The position numbers were made by a program, and so were the translations under genes. DNA of 64,000 nt from a virus, in IMG/VR virus record IMGVR_UViG_3300001282_000007, positions 35,520-99,519 of that record. One strand, given 5' to 3'. The notes under the pieces are model-generated. The model did not search any database and was not told the origin of the DNA. It saw only the letters and a list, made by a program, of their open reading frames with translations. Positions 39,747-47,809 of this stretch are shown piece by piece. Within the stretch, counting starts at the first letter, position 1. Every line of letters starts with the position of its first letter.

Positions 39747-40298
39747 TAGATTCATGTGCAAGGCTACCAGAGCCGCATAACCTAGAGCATGTGCTTTCTT
39801 GAATGTGTAGCCTCGACTGGTATCGCCATCCCAGACTGAATCAAACACCGTGGGCCAATCTAACCCTTGTAGGTGTGCCTTGCCTGGGCGTATGATTGAT
39901 ATAAATGCTGCCATTCTAGGTATACTGTCAGGTCTCATGGTCGCCAGCAAGTGTCCATAATTGCCCACGTGAACCAACTGCTTGGCCCATTCAGGATCTT
40001 GCCATAGTCTTGCCCATGGTGGTGTGGCTGCAAGCACAGCGTCGTAGTGCTCGGGACTCTGTATCAACTGATACACACTCATGTTCAAGAAGTCCAGTTT
40101 GAAATAGCCACGAGCTTCTGCTGACTCGTAGTCTATGGCAGCACAGTTATTCACAGGATCTTGTGGAATGTCTGTGACATACACTCCTGAATTGTGACGT
40201 CTAGGTCTACCATCTGTGATCTGCCGTGCAGGGGTGTGCTGAATCAGTTTCAGTACATGTTCGCGATCAGCAAAGTCAATGTCAATGTCTGCGCTCAT
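39738..40298 (-). CDS. Miniature DnaE/PolC-like protein, 186 aa
   Basis: The ATG at 40298 overlaps the upstream stop. Three blocks match bacterial DNA polymerase III alpha in order: ADIDIDFADR (3-12, catalytic Asp-x-Asp of the palm), SGVYVTDIPQDPV...GYFKLDFLNMSVYQLI (near 38-80, the KFDFLGL palm/fingers block), IRPGKAHLQG (near 136-145, the FRPGPLQSG block) and GYTFKKAHALGYAA (near 163-176, the YGFNKSHS block). Intervening parts, the exonuclease and clamp-binding domains are missing. It may be a non-catalytic relative or a compact nucleotidyltransferase. Homology is inferred from these blocks. Confidence 0.68.
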   Translation of the reverse strand: MSADIDIDFADREHVLKLIQHTPARQITDGRPRRHNSGVYVTDIPQDPVNNCAAIDYESAEARGYFKLDFLNMSVYQLIQSPEHYDAVLAATPPWARLWQDPEWAKQLVHVGNYGHLLATMRPDSIPRMAAFISIIRPGKAHLQGLDWPTVFDSVWDGDTSRGYTFKKAHALGYAALVALHMNLLV

Positions 40299-40633
40299 AC
40301 TGTACACAAGGCCACAACTGTTTTCAATTGCTGCTCAGCTAGACGCACAGCCTCCAGTGCATCTGCCACAGCAGGATACTTTTGTGCCAGGTCCTGGGCT
40401 GCTTTCTCTTGTGCCATCTTTAGCCATGCCCAGGCAAGTGCTTCTTCAGCATTGGAGGTAAGGCCCACACTGGATCCGCCGCCCATAGCGAGCCAGGCGT
40501 TGCCATCATACACCTGTGTTTGATTGTTGTGGTATCGCAACATGCCTGCACTGGCAGCACCTGGACTGATGTATGGTCCAACAGGATTGGTTGTTGTGAC
40601 CCATGTACTTGTGGGGTAAACGCTGGTGATCAT
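40295..40633 (-). CDS. Hypothetical protein, 112 aa
   Basis: The N-terminal half (about 1-55) is Gly/Pro/Tyr-rich with the segment YISPGAASAGMLRYHNNQTQ, like tail-type repeats, and the C-terminal half is an Ala-rich helix (AEEALAWAWLKMAQEKAAQDLA). It overlaps the mini-DnaE gene by 4 nt. No function is assigned. Confidence 0.63.
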   Translation of the reverse strand: MITSVYPTSTWVTTTNPVGPYISPGAASAGMLRYHNNQTQVYDGNAWLAMGGGSSVGLTSNAEEALAWAWLKMAQEKAAQDLAQKYPAVADALEAVRLAEQQLKTVVALCTV

Positions 40634-40637
40634 TATG

Positions 40638-41312
40638 TTACCATCCTGCTTGTTTCAAAATATTCTTGGCATATGCCTGATCCTGGGGTCTATCCTGAAA
40701 TTGCTTTTGCCAGGCATCGCTGTCAATATAGGGCCATATCATAGCAACCTGTGTGGCATCTAGTTCGCTTAGAAACTTCTGTCCCGATTCTGAATTGTAA
40801 ATTACCCAGGCACTTATTCTACCTGCGGTCACAGCATAGCACAGGACATTGGCATTGCCATATCTCATGCAATCATGTGCAGGGCTGGTGTTTTTTTCTG
40901 ACCAGTCTATGCCAAACTCTATGGCTCGTGTGAGTGCATCATCCACGGCTTCTACTTTCAGGTGATCTACTAGATATTCTGTGTACACCTTGTCACTGCA
41001 CCAGTGGTCAATCTTGCGATTGTGTTTCAACAACCAGGCCATGAATCTGTCTGGGTTGATCACTCTGGTGTTCACACAGTAGTGCCCAAACTTCACAAAT
41101 GCACGATAGTAACTGCTTTCACAAAAGGTATCGTGTGTTTTGTTTCTGGCTGATCCTGCCATGCTTTCATAAAAGCGAATGTAGGCCTGAAATCCCAGTC
41201 TTGGACCCGGCTCGTCACGCTCGCGACGACGACGTTTGGGTTCGCACATGTGCGCTTGTATAGATGTTTCTCTCACAAACTCTTTTTTGCAATATTCGCA
41301 CACATGGGTCAT
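40638..41312 (-). CDS. Zinc-finger-containing hypothetical protein, 224 aa
   Basis: An N-terminal C2H2-type finger (VCEYCKKEFVRETSIQAHMC, about 4-23) is followed by an Arg/Glu-rich basic stretch (KRRRRERDE). The remaining 190 residues are a helical domain with several Trp and Cys residues and no recognised fold. A single zinc finger plus basic stretch suggests nucleic-acid binding, as a possible regulator. Similar proteins occur in T4-like cyanophages. Confidence 0.66.
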   Translation of the reverse strand: MTHVCEYCKKEFVRETSIQAHMCEPKRRRRERDEPGPRLGFQAYIRFYESMAGSARNKTHDTFCESSYYRAFVKFGHYCVNTRVINPDRFMAWLLKHNRKIDHWCSDKVYTEYLVDHLKVEAVDDALTRAIEFGIDWSEKNTSPAHDCMRYGNANVLCYAVTAGRISAWVIYNSESGQKFLSELDATQVAMIWPYIDSDAWQKQFQDRPQDQAYAKNILKQAGW

Positions 41313-41317
41313 GCTGA

Positions 41318-41764
41318 TTACTTTTTGGTGTTACCCGAGTCTCGATTGTATACGTCTAGTTCTTTTTGTGTAACCAATTCGGCCATTACGTCAATTTCGT
41401 CGTCTTTGTAGGTGGGATATATTTCCATCAAGGCTTTACGTTTGGCACTGAGTCCTGCTTCTTTTTTCTTGGGAGCAATCCAGGGATGTCGCATTGTGCC
41501 CATGCCCGGACTCATTGCAGTAGCACACAGCCATTGCAGTTTGGGATGACGGCCTATGTCAAAAAAGTGCTTGTTGAGATAGTGGTTGCAGCTCTGCACA
41601 TAGTATTCTTGCAGTTCCTGAGCACCATCTACTGCTGAGCCCCAGCGCAACATCAGGAACGTAGAGAATTTCTTGCGCTCATCTGAGTCAAGTTCATCAT
41701 AGAAGTTTCTGTTCTTGACGTCCAGTTGGCGCATCTCGTTTGAAATGTGTAGTTTATCACTCAT
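41318..41764 (-). CDS. Probable clamp-loader small subunit, gp62-like, 148 aa
   Basis: The ATG at 41764 overlaps the upstream stop; a reading from 41857 is unlikely. The block NFYDELDSDERKKFSTFLML, then RWGSAVDGAQELQEYYVQ and the HPKLQWLCATAMSPGMG segment resembles T4-like gp62, which with gp44 loads the sliding clamp gp45. The gp44 and gp45 genes are not in this window. The similarity is from memory of the cyanophage family and moderately secure. Confidence 0.58.
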   Translation of the reverse strand: MSDKLHISNEMRQLDVKNRNFYDELDSDERKKFSTFLMLRWGSAVDGAQELQEYYVQSCNHYLNKHFFDIGRHPKLQWLCATAMSPGMGTMRHPWIAPKKKEAGLSAKRKALMEIYPTYKDDEIDVMAELVTQKELDVYNRDSGNTKK

Positions 41765-42021
41765 GTGGTCTTGCTCAGTTGATAGATCATTATAGCACGT
41801 TCCAGGGCGTCTTGTAAAGTGGGATTGGTCCGGGCCGTTCGCCGAATCTCTCCCCACATTTTATCTTCCTGTATATGGTCATACACAGGTCTGCCATCAC
41901 TGGTCCTAGGATCATGATCATGGCCCACCACTGTGCGAGCAAGTTCTCCCACACGTCTGGAGTACACCGTGCCGTCCACACGTTCGTAGATCAAGGGCAC
42001 ACCAGGCACAAGGCTACCCAT
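41761..42021 (-). CDS. Hypothetical protein, 86 aa
   Basis: The ATG at 42021 overlaps the 46-aa gene upstream by 8 nt; an ATG at 42042 is an alternative. Residues include YERVDGTVYSRRVGE and a His/Asp-rich stretch (GHDHDPRTSDGRPVYDHI). No family is recognised. Confidence 0.6.
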   Translation of the reverse strand: MGSLVPGVPLIYERVDGTVYSRRVGELARTVVGHDHDPRTSDGRPVYDHIQEDKMWGEIRRTARTNPTLQDALERAIMIYQLSKTT

Positions 42022-42154
42022 ACTGATACCCGTACTGAACATGTGCCCAACGCAGGAATCGTTCCAGACCTTCGCGGTCTTCGGGGTAGCTTTCTAAAAA
42101 CAGTCTAGCCAATCGATTGATTGTTACAAATACTTCAGGTTCTGTGTAAGCCAT
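42014..42154 (-). CDS. Small protein, 46 aa
   Basis: From the ATG at 42154, right after the 166-aa gene's stop. The sequence (start MAYTEPEVFVTINR, then LARLFLESYPEDREGLERFLRW) is a helical acidic protein. Its overlap with the next start fits a coupled operon. Confidence 0.58.
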   Translation of the reverse strand: MAYTEPEVFVTINRLARLFLESYPEDREGLERFLRWAHVQYGYQYG

Positions 42155-42156
42155 AT

Positions 42157-42657
42157 CTACCAGGCCTTGTTGTAGTCTACTATTTCACAATTGCGACTGA
42201 CGTCTTTCACAAAGTACACACAGTCAGGTTGTTCGGCATCGTTGATAGGTACACACAGCATCTGTCCATTCTTGAGTTTGGGAGCATACCAGGATACTTC
42301 TTGATAAACATCAATAATCTCAATGGGTGGAAAACTGGGTCTAAAGCTGCTGAGAGGATTGAACTGGAACACATTGAAGCCACGATCATTGATACTGGTC
42401 AAGGGCAGCATTTCTAGGTCACCCAGGTCTGGTTCACCAATTAAAATTTGCCAGTCCACGGGCATTTTAATTCTGGCATCCCCTATCTGCAGCACCAGGG
42501 CAGGTGCGCTGAAGCTTTCTAAAAATATCAAAGGAATGTAGTGATAATCTGGATCTTGTGGATTGCTGTTGTCCAGGATGGCAAAACGCATATCATCCAC
42601 TTCGTCGGGCAAATGATCTAGATCATAGGGTTTGTTGTCAAGTGTTAAAATTCTCAT
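42157..42657 (-). CDS. Hypothetical beta-rich protein, 166 aa
   Basis: Strand-rich sequence with acidic N-terminal part (LDHLPDEVDDMRFAILDN) and Pro-rich strands (PLSSFRPSFPPIEIID). Similar uncharacterised proteins are found near replication genes in T4-like phages. It is the first gene after the promoter at 42664-42692, so may be early. Confidence 0.66.
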   Translation of the reverse strand: MRILTLDNKPYDLDHLPDEVDDMRFAILDNSNPQDPDYHYIPLIFLESFSAPALVLQIGDARIKMPVDWQILIGEPDLGDLEMLPLTSINDRGFNVFQFNPLSSFRPSFPPIEIIDVYQEVSWYAPKLKNGQMLCVPINDAEQPDCVYFVKDVSRNCEIVDYNKAW

Positions 42658-42663
42658 GTGTTA

Positions 42664-42692
42664 ATAATACAGTATTTGTAAAGTAAAGTCAA
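42664..42692 (-). promoter_or_regulatory. Sigma70-type promoter
   Basis: TTGACT (42687-42692), 17-nt spacer, TATTAT (42664-42669), 6 nt before the ATG at 42657. No Shine-Dalgarno is seen, so its mRNA may be leaderless or nearly so. Confidence 0.7.
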
Positions 42693-42695
42693 CCA

Positions 42696-44165
42696 TTATT
42701 TGATCTTCATCCACTCTAGTTTCTCTGCTGAGAATGGATAGTTGGCTTCCTTATAAAAGGCCTTGCGCTTGGTCAGATGACGCTTGGCAAACTTGCATGT
42801 GCTGGTTATGTCCCAGATTTCCACATGATCTTTGTCTTCGGCTTTTCTAATACCGCGTCCAATACTCTGTATCACACGCACAAAGCTCTTGCCTGGCTCT
42901 ACCAGCACAAGATTAAAGATGCGTGGTATGTTGATACCCACCGCAGCCACACCATAAGTGGCCACAATAATCTTGTCAGTGGCATCGGCTACCTGATTGT
43001 ATTCGTCCTGGCGGGTTTTTGACTTGGTAGCACCAGACACAAACACTGCCTTGTCGCCCAGGCGTTCTACCAGTTGTCGTCCACATTCAGTCCTGTCTAC
43101 CAACACCAGAGTATTGCCTGTTTCGTTTACCTTGCGTATCAGTTCTGCCATGGTGTCCAGTCTTCCGGACTCTTCCAGCAGGTACTTGAGCTCGCTTTGA
43201 TAGTCAGCGTATTCCACATGATCCACCAGTTGCACAATGTTCACATGGCACTGTGCTAGGACGCCTGCGTCTTGTAGTGTGCTGGCACTGAGTCGACTGA
43301 CCACAGGACCCAGGCTGACCAACAGGGCCTGGCTTTCAAACAGTTCTTTTGGCACTGTCCCGGTTAGTCCCCATCTCAAGGGAATCTGACTCATGGCTCC
43401 GGTCAGCAGGGTCTTGAGTGCATCAGCCTTGGCCATGTGAACCTCGTCCACAATCACACACACCACATCTTGTATAAACTCATGAATGGTTATTTCTGCT
43501 TCACCAGTCTTGGTCAGCTTCATCATGTTGTTGAGACTCTGCCAGGTGCATATGGTATGCTGACGATTGTATTCTTTTCTGTCGCCAAAATACACGCCCA
43601 CATCCAGTCCCATGTTGATGTAGTCTGCCTCGGTCTGCGTTACTAGACTCTTGTTGGGCACAATCACAATACTTCGACCATAGGCACTGACAGCATCACT
43701 CAAGGCTGCTGTGATAATGGTCTTGCCTGCTCCGGTGGCCACTTCTTGTATGCACTGCGGATTGGTCAGAAACTTGTTGATAATTTCCACTTGATAGTCA
43801 CGCAGCACCATGGGCTGGCCAGCAGCTGGATGGGTTTTGGGCCACAGCACATGACTGTAATGATTTTCTGACACTGCTGCAAAGTCAAAAGAAGTGGCAT
43901 ACTCACGCTGATCATCTAGTACTGGACTATAGTCGAACTTGTCAAGTATGGGCATGATCTCGGGCAAGAGATTCACATAGGTGCTGCCACCCAGTTGGAA
44001 GTAGGCAATCTTGCCGTCCCATCGGCCCAGCCGTACCGCAGGCAGATAACGTGCTGCTGGATTCTCATACTTGAATGCCGTGACCAGAGCCTTGCGGCAA
44101 TCTAGATCAAGTCCTTCTATCTTGATGTTGACTTCATCTCGAATTACTATAGTGCATTGTTTCAT
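42696..44165 (-). CDS. uvsW: UvsW-like SF2 DNA helicase
   Basis: UvsW unwinds branched DNA and R-loops and drives the switch to recombination-dependent replication. The 489-aa protein has Walker A TGAGKT (144-149), Walker B VDEVH (near 238), motif III GLTGT, motif IV/V parts and motif VI QSIGRGIRKAEDK (near 445), preceded by an N-terminal domain of about 110 residues as in T4 UvsW. Complete. It overlaps the radical SAM gene by 32 nt. Confidence 0.92.
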   Translation of the reverse strand: MKQCTIVIRDEVNIKIEGLDLDCRKALVTAFKYENPAARYLPAVRLGRWDGKIAYFQLGGSTYVNLLPEIMPILDKFDYSPVLDDQREYATSFDFAAVSENHYSHVLWPKTHPAAGQPMVLRDYQVEIINKFLTNPQCIQEVATGAGKTIITAALSDAVSAYGRSIVIVPNKSLVTQTEADYINMGLDVGVYFGDRKEYNRQHTICTWQSLNNMMKLTKTGEAEITIHEFIQDVVCVIVDEVHMAKADALKTLLTGAMSQIPLRWGLTGTVPKELFESQALLVSLGPVVSRLSASTLQDAGVLAQCHVNIVQLVDHVEYADYQSELKYLLEESGRLDTMAELIRKVNETGNTLVLVDRTECGRQLVERLGDKAVFVSGATKSKTRQDEYNQVADATDKIIVATYGVAAVGINIPRIFNLVLVEPGKSFVRVIQSIGRGIRKAEDKDHVEIWDITSTCKFAKRHLTKRKAFYKEANYPFSAEKLEWMKIK

Positions 44166-45306
44166 AGTTGATTATTTCTTGCAATAGATCTGGTAGCTCT
44201 TTGAACACTAAGTTTAACACATTTAAAGATATTTTGCGATGTTTGCATAGCCTAATTATTTTCTCAATTGACCTAGTTCTAGCAACAGAATCAAATTCTG
44301 AGCAAGCTATTGTATTTTTGCTGTAGTTTAGTAAAGATATTTTTTGTCGTGATGTAAGGGTACTATTTTTGAGTCCCAATTTGATAAACTCAACTATGTT
44401 ATTCTTTTCAACCGGAGTTAGCATATCCCAGTTCAAGTCATCATTAAGCAAATTAATCCAGTGTGTCTCAAGATTATTTTGGTTAGCAAACTCTAACCAA
44501 TCAAACACTGAAAAAATATTTAGTGGTTGCACTACTATTACTGTTTCCAATTTTGCATTTGGTAATTGTTGTTGATAGTTTAGTATATTCTGTTTTACTT
44601 CATCCCACTTGGCCGGATATCGTATGAATTCGTAATGATCGCTAGTACCATCCACACTAAATCGTAATTCTAATTTTGGTATGTGTTTTAGGATTTCAAT
44701 GTGTTTAGGATTTAGTATTGTGCCGTTTGTGGTTATTTTGAAATATTCTATGCCACTGGCTTGCACTTGTTCTAGTATGCGTATGCAATACTTGGCATAA
44801 AAGAATTCTCCCCCGGCTACCGAAATGTATTTTAAATTTGGCAATGTTTCAATTGCCTCGCACACACGGTCTGTTTCATCAAAGTTTATAATTTCTGATA
44901 TCAATCCCATACTTTTTTGTTCGGCACCAATGGCGCTACTAAATTTTGGACTGCACATGATGCAATTGAGATTGCATAAGTTTGATGGAAATATGTCTAG
45001 TTCTTGTATTGCTGTTTCAGCAAGATGATCAATGTCAAAGTATCTATTTTTAAGTTGTCTAACGCTGAGTTGTCCTGTTTCTTCAACTAGTTGACATGTA
45101 GAGCAGCCCGGAGGCAAGGTATCTTGAGTCAACAGATGTTGTTGCAGTTCTTGCAACATATCTGACTCAAGATATTCATTAAGGTTAGTGTAAGTTGTTT
45201 TTTTATCCGGGTTAAACAAACAACACGGTCTAATTAGTGTTGAATTTTTATTTTTGCCATCTTCAATTCTGACAGATGCAAACGGCATTATACAATATTT
45301 TTTCAT
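44134..45306 (-). CDS. Radical SAM enzyme, 390 aa
   Basis: The CxxxCxxC motif (Cys 111, 115, 118 in CNLNCIMC) binds the [4Fe-4S]-SAM cluster. N-terminal Cys (28, 29, 68, 71) may ligate an auxiliary cluster. A VAGGEFFYAKY segment fits the SAM-binding GGE motif. The C-terminal half is helical and AT-rich. The layout resembles twitch/SPASM-like phage enzymes modifying a peptide or nucleic acid; the substrate is unknown. A promoter (TTGACT-N17-TATACT, 45312-45340) ends 5 nt before the ATG and there is no ribosome site, so the mRNA may be leaderless. Confidence 0.8.
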   Translation of the reverse strand: MKKYCIMPFASVRIEDGKNKNSTLIRPCCLFNPDKKTTYTNLNEYLESDMLQELQQHLLTQDTLPPGCSTCQLVEETGQLSVRQLKNRYFDIDHLAETAIQELDIFPSNLCNLNCIMCSPKFSSAIGAEQKSMGLISEIINFDETDRVCEAIETLPNLKYISVAGGEFFYAKYCIRILEQVQASGIEYFKITTNGTILNPKHIEILKHIPKLELRFSVDGTSDHYEFIRYPAKWDEVKQNILNYQQQLPNAKLETVIVVQPLNIFSVFDWLEFANQNNLETHWINLLNDDLNWDMLTPVEKNNIVEFIKLGLKNSTLTSRQKISLLNYSKNTIACSEFDSVARTRSIEKIIRLCKHRKISLNVLNLVFKELPDLLQEIINYETMHYSNSR

Positions 45307-45311
45307 ATGTT

Positions 45312-45340
45312 AGTATATACTTATTGTTGCAAGAAGTCAA
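45312..45340 (-). promoter_or_regulatory. Sigma70-type promoter for the radical SAM gene
   Basis: TTGACT (45335-45340), 17-nt spacer, TATACT (45312-45317). The start codon at 45306 lies 5 nt beyond the -10 box. The -35 box directly follows the U-run of the terminator. Confidence 0.78.
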
Positions 45341-45370
45341 AAAAACAGTCGCCTTTTTAGGGGCGACTGT
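45338..45370 (-). terminator. Rho-independent terminator after the AAA+ gene
   Basis: On the minus strand ACAGTCGCC pairs with GGCGACTGT (9 bp) around an 8-nt loop, then a run of seven U. It ends transcription of the 341-aa AAA+ gene just before the radical SAM promoter. Confidence 0.88.
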
Positions 45371-45411
45371 GAAATCTGGGCAGGAGCCAACCTAGGCCCA
45401 GAAAAACTATC

Positions 45412-46437
45412 TCATTGTGCAGGCTTCATGCATGTGGTCTCTGCCATCAAGCGCCATTTTGCTGGAAAGCTCTTTACCAAGTCTGCTACCTTCAGCGCCA
45501 TACGCAGGCTCATTTCACGCAGTCGAGTCTGATTGGTGTTCATGAACTCAATGATGTCGTCTTGCTGGCACTGCTCAAAGTCGTAGTCTGCAAACAACAC
45601 GCCATCGCTGGCAATTTGTTTGATACGCAAAATCTTGTCACGCATGGTGTCCAGCGTCAAGTCCAGGTAATGGCAGCGACTTTGCAGTGCATCCAGGTGA
45701 TCCCGCAATTTCTGCGATTTCATTTTGTCAAACTTCAAGTTGGTGATAAAAATCACACTGCCTTTGAATTCAAAACTGTCCGGGATGCCTTCGCGGCGCA
45801 GGCTGCTGGATTCTGACAACCAGGAAATCTTGCGCTTCTTGCCTGAGTCCAAGGCACCCTTCAGCAAGTTCAGTGCAACGTCATCCAACAGGATCGAGTC
45901 ACAGTCATCAAACACCAAGACACAGTTCTCGTCTGAGTACTTGTACAGAGTCTGATACAGGCCAATTGGGGTGGCTGAGCCTTTGACAACTTCTGCACGA
46001 AGCCGTTTGCCTGCCAGCTTGTCAAACATAGTGGCCTTGTCAATTTCCAATTCCACGCCAAAGCTCTTGCCCACGCCCGGAGGTCCTGACACAATCATGG
46101 CACGGATGTCGCCGGCTGTTGCGGCCTTTGTCATGTCTGTAAGAATTTCAAAACGCTCACGGATTCGAGCCATTGCCTGTTCTTCAGTTTCAACTGCTAC
46201 CTGAGCCACGGGTGTTTGAACTTGTTCTGTCACAGCTTCTCCTGATACCATTTCATAGTCAGAAATATTATTTACACGAATGCGGATAGTGTCTGGGCAG
46301 TTGGGAAATGCCCCGTCATTTTGCACAGTCACATATCCACCCTTGACGCCAGTCTGAAATCCACTGACTAATTTGAAAACGTTTCCGTTTACTTTTTTGT
46401 TGCGGTACTCACCACTAACGATTCGAATTGCACTCAC
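45412..46437 (-). CDS. AAA+ ATPase, 341 aa
   Basis: An N-terminal domain of about 90 residues precedes an AAA+ module with Walker A SGPPGVGKS (117-125), Walker B VLVFDDCD (about 173-180), sensor-1 ITN and a C-terminal helical lid. It is not gp44-like: it lacks the clamp-loader SRC motif. Similar ATPases are found in T4-like phages of other hosts, role unknown. The start is GTG, 7 nt after AGGAG, behind the promoter at 46468-46496. Walker motifs are intact, so it is likely active. Confidence 0.83.
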   Translation of the reverse strand: MSAIRIVSGEYRNKKVNGNVFKLVSGFQTGVKGGYVTVQNDGAFPNCPDTIRIRVNNISDYEMVSGEAVTEQVQTPVAQVAVETEEQAMARIRERFEILTDMTKAATAGDIRAMIVSGPPGVGKSFGVELEIDKATMFDKLAGKRLRAEVVKGSATPIGLYQTLYKYSDENCVLVFDDCDSILLDDVALNLLKGALDSGKKRKISWLSESSSLRREGIPDSFEFKGSVIFITNLKFDKMKSQKLRDHLDALQSRCHYLDLTLDTMRDKILRIKQIASDGVLFADYDFEQCQQDDIIEFMNTNQTRLREMSLRMALKVADLVKSFPAKWRLMAETTCMKPAQ

Positions 46438-46467
46438 GGTTGGCTCCTTTTTGTGCGTTAAAATAGT

Positions 46468-46496
46468 ATTATAGCAGAACTCTGAATAAAGGTCAA
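46468..46496 (-). promoter_or_regulatory. Sigma70-type promoter, cassette family
   Basis: TTGACC (46491-46496), 17 nt, TATAAT (46468-46473). The spacer begins TTTATTCA as in its neighbours. It drives the AAA+ gene. Confidence 0.85.
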
Positions 46497-46512
46497 ATGC
46501 GCCAAAGTGTTG

Positions 46513-46671
46513 TTAATAACGGGCGCTTAAGGCTGCTTTGTAGGCTAGCACAAACTTGTTAAAAGCGTCTTGCACTTCGTCATTTTGGTCTAGAAACATC
46601 TCGTTGAGTGAAACTTGCACTTTAAGCATGGCATTGTCTAAACGCTGTTCTTGTGTCTGTAAATCTTGCAT
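46513..46671 (-). CDS. Small protein, 52 aa
   Basis: Reading from the ATG at 46671, with AAAGGAAAC upstream, gives a helical, Gln- and Leu-rich peptide (LQTQEQRLDNAMLKVQ) with no recognised family. It lies behind the promoter at 46698-46726, about 30 nt upstream. Confidence 0.55.
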   Translation of the reverse strand: MQDLQTQEQRLDNAMLKVQVSLNEMFLDQNDEVQDAFNKFVLAYKAALSARY

Positions 46672-46697
46672 GGTGTTTCCTTTGTTGCTAAGTGTAT

Positions 46698-46726
46698 ATT
46701 ATAACATTTCGGTGAATAAAGGTCAA
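46698..46726 (-). promoter_or_regulatory. Sigma70-type promoter, cassette family
   Basis: TTGACC (46721-46726), 17 nt (TTTATTCACCGAAATGT), TATAAT (46698-46703). It drives the 52-aa gene. Confidence 0.83.
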
Positions 46727-46732
46727 ATCCTG

Positions 46733-46846
46733 TTATTTGTTAGCTAGCCGTTTTATAATAGCAATAAACCAATGCTGGGCAAGAATTTCTTGGAATCTCA
46801 GCTCTGGGTTGTACCATTCACCAGTTTTGCGATCTTGTACCATCAT
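46733..46846 (-). CDS. Small protein, 37 aa
   Basis: From the ATG at 46846 with GGAG 6 nt before it: starts MMVQDRKTGEWYNPE and ends in a helix with HWFIAIIKRL. No family. Behind the promoter at 46873-46901. Confidence 0.5.
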   Translation of the reverse strand: MMVQDRKTGEWYNPELRFQEILAQHWFIAIIKRLANK

Positions 46847-46872
46847 AATCAGCTCCTTTTTGCTATGTGTGT

Positions 46873-46901
46873 ATTATAGCATTTGGGTGAATAAAGGTCA
46901 A
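46873..46901 (-). promoter_or_regulatory. Sigma70-type promoter, cassette family
   Basis: TTGACC (46896-46901), 17 nt, TATAAT (46873-46878), followed by ACACACAT. Confidence 0.85.
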
Positions 46902-47092
46902 TCGAAGCAGGCTGTGTAAACTGCTTCGCGTACAGCGGTGTCTACTGCTTCGGCATAGACTTCTTCCAGTGCCAGTGCAGCCAGCATGGCTTGCACAGTG
47001 GGCCAACTGAGTTGGCGTTGAAACTTCAGCATCACAATGCTTTCTACTGCTTGGTTGCCCGCGTCAGTAAACATTCCGTATTCATGAATCAT
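46898..47092 (-). CDS. Small protein, 64 aa
   Basis: The ATG at 47092 follows AAGGAACGAG and a cassette promoter (47121-47149); a longer reading would run into that promoter. Helical with Val/Ala-rich C-terminal half (LAALALEEVYAEAVD). Its last codons overlap the next promoter's -35 box. No family is recognised. Confidence 0.58.
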   Translation of the reverse strand: MIHEYGMFTDAGNQAVESIVMLKFQRQLSWPTVQAMLAALALEEVYAEAVDTAVREAVYTACFD

Positions 47093-47120
47093 CTCGTTCC
47101 TTTTTGCTGCGTATGTGTGT

Positions 47121-47149
47121 ATTATAGCATTTCGGTGAATAAAGGTCAA
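47121..47149 (-). promoter_or_regulatory. Sigma70-type promoter, cassette family
   Basis: TTGACC (47144-47149), 17 nt (TTTATTCACCGAAATGC), TATAAT (47121-47126). It overlaps the end of the 81-aa gene. Confidence 0.85.
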
Positions 47150-47391
47150 TCGTACTGTTTTCGCTCGCCGGACTCTTGATTGTACTCATAGCCCCGGTAG
47201 TATTCACGCATCTCTGCAATGGTCATGTCAGGGCCCTCCACACGAGGTGCATTGCCGGTGCCATTGGGGTACTTGTGGGGATCTTGTGCTCGGCCGTAGT
47301 AGCTGTCTGCTGAGCCACGATCAAATGGGCTACCATGTGCGGCATCGTATGTGATGCCTTGAAATTCTACTGTTTGGACGGTATCAATCAT
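47146..47391 (-). CDS. Conserved phage protein, 81 aa
   Basis: Contains the strongly conserved-looking segments YDAAHGSPFDRGSADSYYGR and PHKYPNG, known in many small phage proteins of tailed phages, whose function is unknown. GAGAAGAAA precedes the ATG. Follows the 116-aa gene at 12 nt. Confidence 0.7.
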   Translation of the reverse strand: MIDTVQTVEFQGITYDAAHGSPFDRGSADSYYGRAQDPHKYPNGTGNAPRVEGPDMTIAEMREYYRGYEYNQESGERKQYD

Positions 47392-47403
47392 TTTCTTCTC
47401 CTA

Positions 47404-47754
47404 TTACTTGAAATAACGATAAGGCAAGCCCAGAGTGTAAGCAAGGTAGTCGTTGTCGCCGCGAGTCTGTTCAGCTTCGTGTATCCAGCGCATGGCCATG
47501 TCACGATTCTCAGCACCGCAAGCAATGATGCTCTGCACTCGCATCTCAAACTCGTGAGCTGCTTTTTCTTCAGAGATCTTGCGATCACACTCGTTGTGCT
47601 GGATCATGCGGGACAGGTGCTCAAACTCCTGATTGAATTCAGCTTCAGTCCAACCCGTAGTGTCCACGTGACGAGGACGGAAACCATGGGCGTCTTTGTA
47701 CATATCCCAGAAGATGCTGTGCAGTTCTTCAGTACGGGTGATTGTATCTTGCAT
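47404..47754 (-). CDS. Hypothetical protein, 116 aa
   Basis: Acidic helical protein (TEAEFNQEFEHLSRMIQHNE; RWIHEAEQTRGDNDY) with a C-terminal aromatic YRYFK. Similar small proteins occur in diverse phages. It has its own cassette promoter (47781-47809) and AAGGAA ribosome site. Confidence 0.66.
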   Translation of the reverse strand: MQDTITRTEELHSIFWDMYKDAHGFRPRHVDTTGWTEAEFNQEFEHLSRMIQHNECDRKISEEKAAHEFEMRVQSIIACGAENRDMAMRWIHEAEQTRGDNDYLAYTLGLPYRYFK

Positions 47755-47780
47755 GATCAGTTCCTTGTTGCGATGTGTGT

Positions 47781-47809
47781 ATTATAGCACAATGGTGAAT
47801 AATGGGCAA
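47781..47809 (-). promoter_or_regulatory. Sigma70-type promoter, cassette family, in a hairpin
   Basis: TTGCCC (47804-47809), 17 nt, TATAAT (47781-47786). The -35 box is part of the inverted repeat 47797-47826. Confidence 0.78.

Noticed and set aside
45412-46437. AAA+ protein as gp44 clamp-loader subunit
   Set aside because: No SRC motif and a different domain layout; kept as AAA+ ATPase of unknown role.
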